From: Actinomadura coerulea
Lineage (GTDB): Bacteria > Actinomycetota > Actinomycetes > Streptosporangiales > Streptosporangiaceae
Assembly (NCBI RefSeq): GCF_014208105.1
Contig: NZ_JACHMQ010000001.1
Coordinates: forward strand, 7,812,001 to 7,876,000
Reading direction: 5' to 3'
DNA length: 64,000 nucleotides
Positions 57,244 to 64,000 of this stretch are shown in pieces; position 1 is the stretch's first letter; every line of letters starts with the position of its first letter. The notes below the pieces were generated by a model, which made no database searches, was not told the origin of the DNA, and saw only the letters and a program-made list of their open reading frames with translations. Made by a program: the position numbers and the translations under genes.

Positions 57244-60200
57244 GTGATCACGCCGGGAGAGCTGGCCCGGCTGCTGGAGATCCCGGCGCCGACGGAGGAG
57301 CAGGCCCGGGTGATCGAGGCGCCGATGGCGCCGATGGCGGTGATCGCCGGCGCCGGGTCGGGCAAGAGCGAGACGATGGCCGCGCGGGTGGTGTGGCTGG
57401 TCGCGAACGGCTTCGTCCGGCCGGAGCGCGTCCTCGGGCTCACCTTCACCCGCAAGGCCGCCGCCGAGCTCGGCGTGCGCGTGCGCAAGCGGCTCGACAG
57501 GCTCCGCGAGGTCCTGCCGGGCGACGAGCTGGAGCGGCTGGGCGGCGAGGCCCTGTTCGACGGCGAGCCGATGGTGTCCACGTACCACTCGTACGCGGCG
57601 CGCCTCTTCGGCGACCACGCCTTGCGCGAGGCGCTCGAACCCACGATGCGGCTGATATCCCCGGCCGTCGCCTGGCAGATCTGCTCCCGGGTGGTCGACG
57701 CCTACCACGGCCCCATGGACCAGATCGACTGGCAGCCCGACACCGTCACCAAGGCCGTCATGGAACTGTCCGGCGACCTGTCGGAGCACCTGCGCACGGC
57801 CGAGGACGTCCGCAAGGTCGGCGCGTGGCTCGACGAGCGGTTCGCCGTGGTGAGGAAGCCGCTCAAGGCGCAGCGCGACATCCTCGCCAAGCAGGCCGTC
57901 CGCGAGCAGCTCATGCCGCTCATCGAGGCGTACGGGCGCGCCAAGGCCGACCGCGAGGTCATCGACCACGGCGACCAGATGGCCCTGGCGGCCCGCATCG
58001 CCTACAAGCACCCCGAGGTCGGGATGATCGAGCGGTCCCGGTTCTCCGTCGTCCTGCTCGACGAGTACCAGGACACCAGCCAGGCGCAGCTCGTCCTGCT
58101 CACGTCGCTGTTCGCGGGCGGGCACCCCGTGACGGCCGTCGGCGACCCGTGCCAGTCCATCTACGGGTGGCGCGGCGCGAGCGCCGGGAACCTGCTGCGG
58201 TTCGCCTACGACTTCCCCTCGCAGCCGGCGGCGGCCCCCGGCGGGCGTCCCGTGGCGGCCCCGGTCGTCCAGCTCAGCCGCTCGTTCCGCAACGGCGAGC
58301 AGATCCTGGAGGCGGCGGCCAGGGTGCAGGAGGAGCTGCGCGCCGAGACGAAGGCCGTGCCCCGCCTCGTCCCGGGCGCCGGGCGCGAAGGGCGCGGCCG
58401 CGTCGAATGCGCGCTCTTCCCCACCGTCGAGGACGAGGCCGACCGCATCGCCGCGCGCGTCGCCGGGCTCATGGCCGCCGACCCCGCCACCGCCCCGGAC
58501 GGCGGCCCCCAGACCGAGCCGCTCCGCTACTCCGACGTCGCCGTCCTCGCCCGGAAGCGGTCCCAGTTCCCGCTGATCAGGCGGGCCCTGGAGGCGCGCG
58601 GGATCCCCGTCGAGGTGGTCGGGCTCGGCGGCCTGCTCACCGTCCCGGAGGTGCAGGACGTCGTCGCCACGCTGCGCGTCATGCACGACCCGACCGCCGG
58701 CGCGTCCCTCGCCCGGCTGCTCACCGGGCCGCGCTGGCGCCTCGGCCCCCGCGACCTCGTGGCCCTCGGCCGCCGCGCCCGCGCCCTGGCCCAGGAGGCG
58801 GCCCGCGACATCACCCGCCCCGAACCCGCCTCCGCCGCCGCACCCGAGGAGGAGCCCGGCGCCGCGCCGGGCGAAGGGGCCGGCGCCTCTTCGGGCGCGC
58901 CGCCGGACTCCGTCATCGCGCCTGGTGAGGGGGGCGAGGGGGACACCGGTGACGACCCCCTGCGGCAGCTCGTCAGCGAGCTGAACCAGGAGGCCGGCAG
59001 CCTCGTCGACGCGCTCGACGACCTCGGCCCGCCCGACGCGTTCTCGCCCGAGGGGTACGGGCGCCTGCGCCGTCTGCGCGACGAGCTGCGCGTCCTGCGC
59101 GGCCAGGTCGGGCTGCCTTTGCCCGACCTGGTCAACGAGGTCGAGCGGGCGCTCGGCCTCGACATCGAGGTCGCGGCGCGGTCCGGCCTCGACCCCGTCA
59201 CCGCCCGCGCCGACCTCGACGCGTTCATCGACGCCGCCGCCACGTTCGCGGGCGACGCCGAGGATCCGACGCTCGGCGCGTTCCTCGCCTACCTCAAGGC
59301 CGCCGAGAGCGAGGAGTTCGGGCTGGAGGCCGGGCGGGTCGGCGAGACCGACAGCGTCAAGCTCCTCACCGTGCACGCCTCCAAGGGCCTGGAATGGCCG
59401 GTCGTCGTCGTCCCCGGCCTGGCGTACACGCCGCAGAAGAACGGATCCCCCGCCAAGGGATCGATCTTCCCTTCGCCGCCGCAGAACGCCACCCGCTGGA
59501 CGGCGAACCCCCGCGTCCTGCCGTTCATGCTGCGCGGCGACCGGGCCGACCTGCCCGCGCTCACCGGGCTGGAGAAGGACGACCTCGCCGCCTTCGACCA
59601 GGCGTGCCTCGAACGCGACCTGCGGGAGGAGCGGCGGCTCGCCTACGTCGCGGTCACCCGCGCGTCCGGCCTGCTGATCACCACCGGCTACTGGTGGGGG
59701 TCCTCGGGCCGCCCGCTCGGCCCGTCGCCGTTCCTGGAGGAGGTGCGGGCGGTGTGCCTCGCCGGGGCCGGGTCCGTCGCCGTGTGGGCCGACCCGCCGG
59801 AGGAGGGCGCCCCCAACCCGCTGCTCGCCGACCCGGACGAGGCGCAGTGGCCCGCCGCGCCGGGCGAGCGCGGCAGGTCCGACCTGACGGCGCGGGCGCG
59901 CTACGAGGCGGTCGTGGAGGCGGCCCGCATGGTCGAGGACGAGATGGCCGGGCGCACCCGCCACTGGGCCGGCGACGCCGGCCTGTCCGACGCCGACCGG
60001 GGGCGCATGACGGCGTGGGCGCGCGACGTCGAGCTGCTGCTCGCCGAGCGCGACCGGGGGCGGGGCGGCGACGGCCTGCTCGTCGAGCTGCCCGCGCACC
60101 TGTCGGTGTCGTCGCTGGTGTCGCTGGCCCGCGACCCGGCGGCGCTCGCGCGGCAGATCCGCCGCCCCATGCCGCGCCCGCCGGCCCCCTACGCGCGGCG

Positions 60201-60684
60201 CGGCACCGCGTTCCACGCCTGGCTGGAGGGCCGCTGGGGGCAGCAGCGCCTCCTCGACCCCGACGAGCTGCCCGGCGCCGCCGACGAGGGCGCCGCCGAC
60301 GACGCGCACCTGGCGACGCTGCGCGAGCGCTTCGAGCGGTCGGAGTGGGCGGCGCGCGAGCCGCTCGACATCGAGGTGCCGTTCGAGACGATCATCGGCG
60401 ACCGGCTGGTCCGGGGCCGGATGGACGCCGTGTTCCGGTCCCGGGACGGCGGGTACGAGGTCGTCGACTGGAAGACCGGCTCCCCGCCGCGCGGGGACGA
60501 GGCCCGGTTCGCCGCGGTCCAGCTCGCCGCGTACCGGCTGGCGTGGGCCGAGCTCGCCGGGGTGGGGGTCGAGCGGGTCAGCGCCGCGTTCCACTACGTC
60601 TCCGCCGAGGTCACCGTCCGTCCGGCGGACCTGCTCGACGCCGCCGGGCTCGCGGCGCTGCTGGACGGCGTCCCGGCCGCCTGA
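57244..60684 (+). CDS. adnB: AdnB-type UvrD-like helicase/nuclease subunit
   Basis: A 1146-residue partner of AdnA; together they unwind and degrade double-strand ends for recombination. Walker A AGAGSGKSE (about 35-43), LLDEYQDTSQ (about 270-279), GDPCQSIYGWRG, HASKGLEWPVV and the C-terminal nuclease with GRMDAVF and VVDWKTGS (about 1073). It has no Fe-S cluster, as expected for AdnB. Residues about 525-572 are an Ala/Glu/Gly/Pro-rich low-complexity insert. GTG 57244 follows GGGGGGAG. No LexA box is visible upstream of the operon. Confidence 0.9.
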   Translation: MITPGELARLLEIPAPTEEQARVIEAPMAPMAVIAGAGSGKSETMAARVVWLVANGFVRPERVLGLTFTRKAAAELGVRVRKRLDRLREVLPGDELERLGGEALFDGEPMVSTYHSYAARLFGDHALREALEPTMRLISPAVAWQICSRVVDAYHGPMDQIDWQPDTVTKAVMELSGDLSEHLRTAEDVRKVGAWLDERFAVVRKPLKAQRDILAKQAVREQLMPLIEAYGRAKADREVIDHGDQMALAARIAYKHPEVGMIERSRFSVVLLDEYQDTSQAQLVLLTSLFAGGHPVTAVGDPCQSIYGWRGASAGNLLRFAYDFPSQPAAAPGGRPVAAPVVQLSRSFRNGEQILEAAARVQEELRAETKAVPRLVPGAGREGRGRVECALFPTVEDEADRIAARVAGLMAADPATAPDGGPQTEPLRYSDVAVLARKRSQFPLIRRALEARGIPVEVVGLGGLLTVPEVQDVVATLRVMHDPTAGASLARLLTGPRWRLGPRDLVALGRRARALAQEAARDITRPEPASAAAPEEEPGAAPGEGAGASSGAPPDSVIAPGEGGEGDTGDDPLRQLVSELNQEAGSLVDALDDLGPPDAFSPEGYGRLRRLRDELRVLRGQVGLPLPDLVNEVERALGLDIEVAARSGLDPVTARADLDAFIDAAATFAGDAEDPTLGAFLAYLKAAESEEFGLEAGRVGETDSVKLLTVHASKGLEWPVVVVPGLAYTPQKNGSPAKGSIFPSPPQNATRWTANPRVLPFMLRGDRADLPALTGLEKDDLAAFDQACLERDLREERRLAYVAVTRASGLLITTGYWWGSSGRPLGPSPFLEEVRAVCLAGAGSVAVWADPPEEGAPNPLLADPDEAQWPAAPGERGRSDLTARARYEAVVEAARMVEDEMAGRTRHWAGDAGLSDADRGRMTAWARDVELLLAERDRGRGGDGLLVELPAHLSVSSLVSLARDPAALARQIRRPMPRPPAPYARRGTAFHAWLEGRWGQQRLLDPDELPGAADEGAADDAHLATLRERFERSEWAAREPLDIEVPFETIIGDRLVRGRMDAVFRSRDGGYEVVDWKTGSPPRGDEARFAAVQLAAYRLAWAELAGVGVERVSAAFHYVSAEVTVRPADLLDAAGLAALLDGVPAA

Positions 60685-60757
60685 GGGTTTCGCCGCCGCC
60701 CCCTGTTCACCGTGCGTGGTTTCGGGGATGATCCGGGCAACCATCCGAGGAGGCGAC

Positions 60758-61537
60758 GTGTCGGTGACCCGTGACGAGAAGGTGGTACGGGAGTTCTCCA
60801 AGCAGGCGGCCGGGTTCTCCGACCCGAGGCTGAACGCGGCCTTCACCCGCCATCTGGACCGGCTCGTCCGGTTCATGGACCCCGAGCTCGACCTGGAGGA
60901 CGTCGTGCTGGAGGTCGCCGCGGGCACCGGGATGGTGGCGCGCGCGATCGCCCGCCGCGTCCGGCACGTGACGGCGCTCGACCTCACGCCCGCGATGCTC
61001 GCCGAGGGCAAGCGCGACGCCGACCACGCCGGCCTCACCAACATCACCTTCGCGCACGGCGACGCCACCGCCCTGCCCTACCTCGACCGGTCGTTCACCC
61101 TCGTCGTCACCCGCTTCTCGCTGCACCAGGTCGCCGACCCCGAGGCGGTCGTGCGGGAGATGGCCCGGGTCAGCCGCCCCGGCGCCGCGCTGATCATCGC
61201 CGACCTGGTCCGGCCCGAGGGCCTGGACGGGGACCCCGACCGCATCGAGCGCCTCCGCGACCCCTCGCACGGGGAGGCCCTCACCGAGGCGCGGATCGCC
61301 GAGCTCACCGCGGCGGCGGGCGCGGAGGTCAAGCGCGCCGACCGGTTCGACCACACCCGTCCGCTGGACCCGTGGCTGGAGTTCTCGCACACGCCCTCCG
61401 ACACCGCGGAGCGGATCAGGAGTGAGCTGCGGGACGAGCTGGCGGGCGGACCCGCCACCGGCATGCGCCCGAGCATGGTCGACGGCGTCCTGCACTTCAC
61501 GCATTCCTACCTGTTCCAGCAGGCCATCGCCGGATGA
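60758..61537 (+). CDS. Class I SAM-dependent methyltransferase
   Basis: A 259-residue Methyltransf_11/UbiE-like enzyme. FSKQAAGFSDPRLN precedes motif I VLEVAAGTGMVARAIA (about 48-63), motif Post-I TALDLTPAML and the GDATALPYLDRSF loop. Substrate unknown. GTG 60758 follows GAGGAGG; GTG 60764 is an alternative. It lies 73 bases after adnB and ends just before a LexA-box-like sequence that belongs to the next gene. Confidence 0.87.
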   Translation: MSVTRDEKVVREFSKQAAGFSDPRLNAAFTRHLDRLVRFMDPELDLEDVVLEVAAGTGMVARAIARRVRHVTALDLTPAMLAEGKRDADHAGLTNITFAHGDATALPYLDRSFTLVVTRFSLHQVADPEAVVREMARVSRPGAALIIADLVRPEGLDGDPDRIERLRDPSHGEALTEARIAELTAAAGAEVKRADRFDHTRPLDPWLEFSHTPSDTAERIRSELRDELAGGPATGMRPSMVDGVLHFTHSYLFQQAIAG

Positions 61538-61544
61538 ACGTTTT

Positions 61545-61560
61545 TCGAGCAAACGTTCGA
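61545..61560 (+). promoter_or_regulatory. LexA/SOS-box-like site 1
   Basis: TCGAGCAAACGTTCGA matches the actinobacterial SOS consensus TCGAACRNRYGTTYGA at all but one position (A to G at position 5). It is also nested in a perfect GAACGTTT-N7-AAACGTTC inverted repeat (61536-61558). It sits over the -35 region of the promoter at 61581. Confidence 0.65.
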
Positions 61561-61580
61561 CGCGTGTGACGCGTGTGGTC

Positions 61581-61586
61581 TATGTT
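61581..61586 (+). promoter_or_regulatory. -10 element (TATGTT) of the probable SOS gene
   Basis: TATGTT ends seven bases before ATG 61594, implying a leaderless mRNA. It is bracketed by two LexA-box-like sites; a 9-bp tandem repeat GACGCGTGT lies at 61559-61576. Confidence 0.5.
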
Positions 61587-61587
61587 G

Positions 61588-61603
61588 TCGAACATGGGTT
61601 CTA
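61588..61603 (+). promoter_or_regulatory. LexA/SOS-box-like site 2
   Basis: TCGAACATGGGTTCTA matches TCGAACRNRYGTTYGA with two mismatches and includes the start codon of the 61594 gene. Its centre is 43 bases from that of site 1. Confidence 0.45.
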
Positions 61604-61902
61604 GCACCGTGCGCCCTCTCGACCGCGAGCCCGCCGCGCTGGCGATGCGCATCGGCGTGGTCGCGGCCGAGGCCGCCCTCGCCACCTTCGCCCGCAACCT
61701 CGACCTGGACGACCTTGAGGACGGCGTCGACTTCCAGGGCGCCATCGGGCCCGCCGAGTGGCCGGTGTTCTCCCTGGTCATCGACACCCTCGCCGAGGCC
61801 GGGCCGGGTGACCGCCGGACGCTGGACGAGCGCCGCGCCGACGCCCTCAACGACCTCGCCCGCATCTGCATGGCCGCCAAGCGGAGCGCCGGCGCCGCCT
61901 GA
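61594..61902 (+). CDS. Small protein of unknown function, probably SOS-controlled
   Basis: A 102-residue, mainly helical and acidic protein: PAALAMRIGVVAAEAALATF, LDLDDLEDGVDFQGAIGPAEW, and RRTLDERRADALNDLARICM. I recognise no family. ATG 61594 is supported by the -10 element directly before it; the longer in-frame start at 61573 lies within the promoter. Two LexA-box-like sites flank the promoter, and the AdnAB resection operon is 1 kb upstream, so a role in the DNA-damage response is the leading inference. Confidence 0.65.
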   Translation: MGSSTVRPLDREPAALAMRIGVVAAEAALATFARNLDLDDLEDGVDFQGAIGPAEWPVFSLVIDTLAEAGPGDRRTLDERRADALNDLARICMAAKRSAGAA

Positions 61903-61917
61903 CCCTCGGGACGGGGC

Positions 61918-61951
61918 ACGCCCGGGACCTCGCGGCCCTGGGCCCGGGCGT
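61918..61951. terminator. Inverted repeat between convergent genes
   Basis: ACGCCCGGG (61918-61926) and CCCGGGCGT (61943-61951) form a 9-bp stem with a 16-nt loop, followed by TTCCC on the plus strand. Confidence 0.45.
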
Positions 61952-61956
61952 TTCCC

Positions 61957-63552
61957 TCATCGGTCGTCGGCGGCCGGCCGTCTGACCTTTCCGGTGCTGG
62001 TGCGCGGCAGTTCCCGGACGAACCGGATCTCCCGCGGGACCTTGTACCGGGCCAGGTGCGCGCGCACGTACTCCTTGAGCTCGTCCTCGGTGACCGCCGC
62101 GCCCTCGTTCCTGACGACGTGCGCGGCGAGCCGCTGCCCGAACCTCTCGTCGTCCACCCCCGTCACCGACGCCTCCGCGACGTCCGGGTGGCCGCCGAGC
62201 AGGTTCTCCACCTCGCCGGGGAACACGTTCTCCCCACCCGAGACGATCATGTCGTCGGCGCGGCCGTCGATGAACAGCCGCCCCGCCGCGTCGAAGTGCC
62301 CGAGGTCGCCGGTGCCGGTCAGGCCGTTCCGCACCCGCTTGCCGCCGCCCCCGGTGTACCCGGCGAACCGCAGGCCGCCGCCGGTGTGGACCTCCCCGGT
62401 CTCGCCCGCGGGCAGCTCCCGCCCGTCCTCCCCGAGCACCTTGATCGTGAGCCGGAAGGACGGCCTGCCGACCGTGCCGGGCGCGGCCCGCAGGTCCTCG
62501 GGCGTGGCGATCGTGGCCCACCCGGTCTCCGTCGCGCCGTACACGTTGACGAGCACGTCGCCGAACGCGTCCATGAACGCCTCCGACAGGTGCGGATGCA
62601 GGGCCGCCCCGCCGCACACGACCGCCCGCAGTGCCGGCGTCGGCGGCGCGCCCTCCACGTCCAGGATCCGCTGGAGCATCACCGGCACCGCCACGAGCGC
62701 CTCCGCCCGGCAGTCCGCGATCGTCTCCAGCACCTGCCGGGGATCGAAGCGGCGGGACAGGACGAGCGGCATCCCCATGGCGAGCCCGACCGTCGTGTAG
62801 GCGAAGCCGAGCAGATGGAAGAGCGGCGGCCCGATGACGATCGGCGCACCCGACCGGACGGGAACGCGCATCAGGTGGCTCAGGGCCGCGGGCAGCAGCG
62901 ACGCGGCGGACAGGTCGTGCCGCGCCCCCTTGGGCGTGCCGGTCGTCCCGGACGTCATCAGGACGACCCGGCTCACCCGTCCGGGCCTGACGGGCTCGGG
63001 GCGGGTCTCCGCGATCAGCGCGTCGACCGTCCCGCCGCCGTCGGCCCACGCGACCACCCGTTCCCCGCCGAACCCCGACTCCTCGACGGCCGGCCCGAAC
63101 TCCTCGTCGTGGACGAGCAGCCCGATCTCCTCGCGCTCGACGACCTGCCCGAGCTGCCTGCCGGAGAAGTCGGCGTTCAGCAGCACGACGTCGTTGCCGA
63201 GCCGCGACGCCGCCAGAACCGTCTCGACGAACCCCCGGTGGTTGCGGCACAGGACTCCGACCTTCCCGTCGCCCATGCGGCCGCCGAGCGCCGTGGCCAG
63301 CGACGCCGCCCGCCGTTCGAGCTCCGCGTAGGTCAGCGCCCCGCGCTCGTCGATCAGGGCCGTCCGGTCGGGGAACCGCAGCGCGGCCATCGCGCCGAGC
63401 GTCGCGGGAACGGGCCCGTACCGCGCGTAGGGGAACAGCAGCCGCGCCGCCCGGTCGGGCCGGACGGGCCGCACCACCCCGGCGTCCCTGACCGCCCGAG
63501 CCGCCTTGACTCCAGCCTCCGCAGCACAACGAACCCGCCCGAGCAACAGCAC
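61957..63552 (-). CDS. Acyl-CoA synthetase, AMP-binding family
   Basis: A 531-residue ANL-superfamily ligase that adenylates a carboxylic acid and joins it to CoA. P-loop MTSGTTGTPKGARHD (about 199-213), VYGATETGWATIATPE, GTGDLGHFDAAGRLFIDGR, the hinge GGENVFPGEVEN and the catalytic Lys in PRTSTGKVRRP at the C-terminus. Probably a medium/long-chain fatty acid enzyme. GTG 63552 is chosen because GGAGGAG (63563-63557 on the minus strand) precedes it; a longer start at 63633 lacks one. Confidence 0.9.
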   Translation of the reverse strand: MLLLGRVRCAAEAGVKAARAVRDAGVVRPVRPDRAARLLFPYARYGPVPATLGAMAALRFPDRTALIDERGALTYAELERRAASLATALGGRMGDGKVGVLCRNHRGFVETVLAASRLGNDVVLLNADFSGRQLGQVVEREEIGLLVHDEEFGPAVEESGFGGERVVAWADGGGTVDALIAETRPEPVRPGRVSRVVLMTSGTTGTPKGARHDLSAASLLPAALSHLMRVPVRSGAPIVIGPPLFHLLGFAYTTVGLAMGMPLVLSRRFDPRQVLETIADCRAEALVAVPVMLQRILDVEGAPPTPALRAVVCGGAALHPHLSEAFMDAFGDVLVNVYGATETGWATIATPEDLRAAPGTVGRPSFRLTIKVLGEDGRELPAGETGEVHTGGGLRFAGYTGGGGKRVRNGLTGTGDLGHFDAAGRLFIDGRADDMIVSGGENVFPGEVENLLGGHPDVAEASVTGVDDERFGQRLAAHVVRNEGAAVTEDELKEYVRAHLARYKVPREIRFVRELPRTSTGKVRRPAADDR

Positions 63553-63661
63553 GCCACTCCTCCGCCGAACCGACTCCGCCACCGGGCATACCCGGCTCTC
63601 GGCCGAGCAAAGGCACCCTCTCGCAACGGCCAAGGTCGAGTGTGCCGCGCGGCGGCGCCGG

Positions 63662-64000
63662 TCAGGAGGCGGTGAGGGCCGAGAGGAACCAGTCGAGTTC
63701 GCGGCGGGGGTGGCCGGGCGGGGACCAGTCGTTGACGATCGACAGGAGGTGCAGGTAGCGCTCGCGGCGGGGGTCGTTGGCGGCCGCGAGGTAGGCCGCC
63801 AGGCGGGCGCGCAGGGCGGGGGTGTCGGGCTGGTCCTGGAACTCGGCGTAGGCGGCGACGACTTCGGCGACGGCTCGCGACCCCTGGGGTGAGCCGGGGG
63901 CGACTCCCGCGGCGAGGAGGGGCCGGACGGTCTCGGCGACCCGGGCCACGGCGTGCTTGCGGGGTGGGCCTGTGCGGCGGGCGGCTTCGGTGGCGTGGTC
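63662..64000 (-). CDS. C-terminal part of a MerR-type transcriptional regulator
   Basis: The last 112 codons of a gene that enters from beyond the window's right edge; the frame stays open to base 64000. The segment contains RKHAVARVAETVRPLLAAG, ANDPRRERYLHLLSIVNDW and ELDWFLSALTAS, the ligand-domain tail I associate with actinomycete MerR-family regulators. The DNA-binding part is not in the window, so the assignment is tentative. Confidence 0.5.
   Translation of the reverse strand, partial: DHATEAARRTGPPRKHAVARVAETVRPLLAAGVAPGSPQGSRAVAEVVAAYAEFQDQPDTPALRARLAAYLAAANDPRRERYLHLLSIVNDWSPPGHPRRELDWFLSALTAS

Noticed and set aside
57025..61068. Very long open frame antisense to adnB (over 1300 codons)
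   Set aside because: High-GC shadow of adnB. It is Arg/Gly/Ala-rich with no domain, whereas the plus strand holds complete helicase and nuclease motifs.
1..64000. tRNA, rRNA or other structured RNA genes
   Set aside because: Reading both strands for T-loop and anticodon-arm patterns gave only matches inside conserved coding sequence; a dedicated tRNA/Rfam scan would settle it.

Overview
The window is uniformly very GC-rich (roughly 70-75% by eye), uses many GTG and occasional TTG/CTG starts, and carries gene families typical of Actinobacteria: SigE with its zinc anti-sigma factor, TatB, MoeZ, DUF3107, DUF3117, AdnAB, and bacterial Ku with split LigD enzymes. It looks like chromosomal core/near-core DNA of an actinomycete; a Thermomonosporaceae (Actinomadura-like) host is my inference from overall gene content, not something the sequence proves. 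No tRNA, rRNA, IS element, integrase, phage module or CRISPR array was seen. 68 protein genes are called, two of them cut by the window edges.

Layout. 1-3.3 kb: tail of a Cgl0159-like aldolase, a Tat-exported PhoX phosphatase preceded by a PHO-box-like repeat, a DivIVA-like protein, an SRPBCC protein and DNA-3-methyladenine glycosylase I. 3.3-10.9 kb: ABC exporter, enoyl-CoA hydratase, DUF3117, leucyl aminopeptidase, a membrane protein and an O-methyltransferase. 11-19.6 kb: an envelope-stress block (sigE, anti-sigma factor, RseB-like protein, HtrA protease, tatB, mrp, MarR, DUF1003, MgtE-N/CBS protein) whose order resembles the Mycobacterium tuberculosis Rv1220c-Rv1232c region but with an extra RseB-like gene. 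19.6-27 kb: an ECF41-type sigma factor with its own promoter motif, CoA-ester lyase, CPBP protease, Nudix, DUF6758, PHP phosphoesterase, a metallo-beta-lactamase-fold protein with eroded metal ligands, and a RecB-like nuclease. 27-35.5 kb: regulator/enzyme pairs (DUF2236 oxygenase, MarR-MFS-DUF1330, DUF1059, Imm21, WYL-DinB-VOC, hydrolase, GDPD).

35.5-43.7 kb: a DEAD-box helicase with an apparent CTG start and a roughly 200-nt leader, GlsB, DUF3107, TetR, a flavoprotein disulfide-reductase relative lacking one redox cysteine, and a non-homologous end-joining locus in which LigD polymerase and ligase are separate overlapping genes divergent from ku. 43.7-49.3 kb: MMPL exporter with divergent TetR and paired operators, MoeZ, small stress proteins. 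49.4-53.7 kb: a tandemly duplicated two-gene cassette, each copy a membrane-anchored four-cysteine protein overlapping a membrane-anchored subtilase. 53.7-64 kb: alkyltransferase-like protein, AdnAB helicase-nuclease, methyltransferase, a small gene with two LexA-box-like sites around its promoter, an acyl-CoA synthetase and a truncated MerR-type gene.

Two themes stand out: DNA repair (tag, NHEJ, ATL, AdnAB, a probable SOS gene) and extracytoplasmic protein handling (SigE block, HtrA, TatB, the subtilase cassettes). The subtilase cassette and the SOS-box gene are the best candidates for undescribed biology here.
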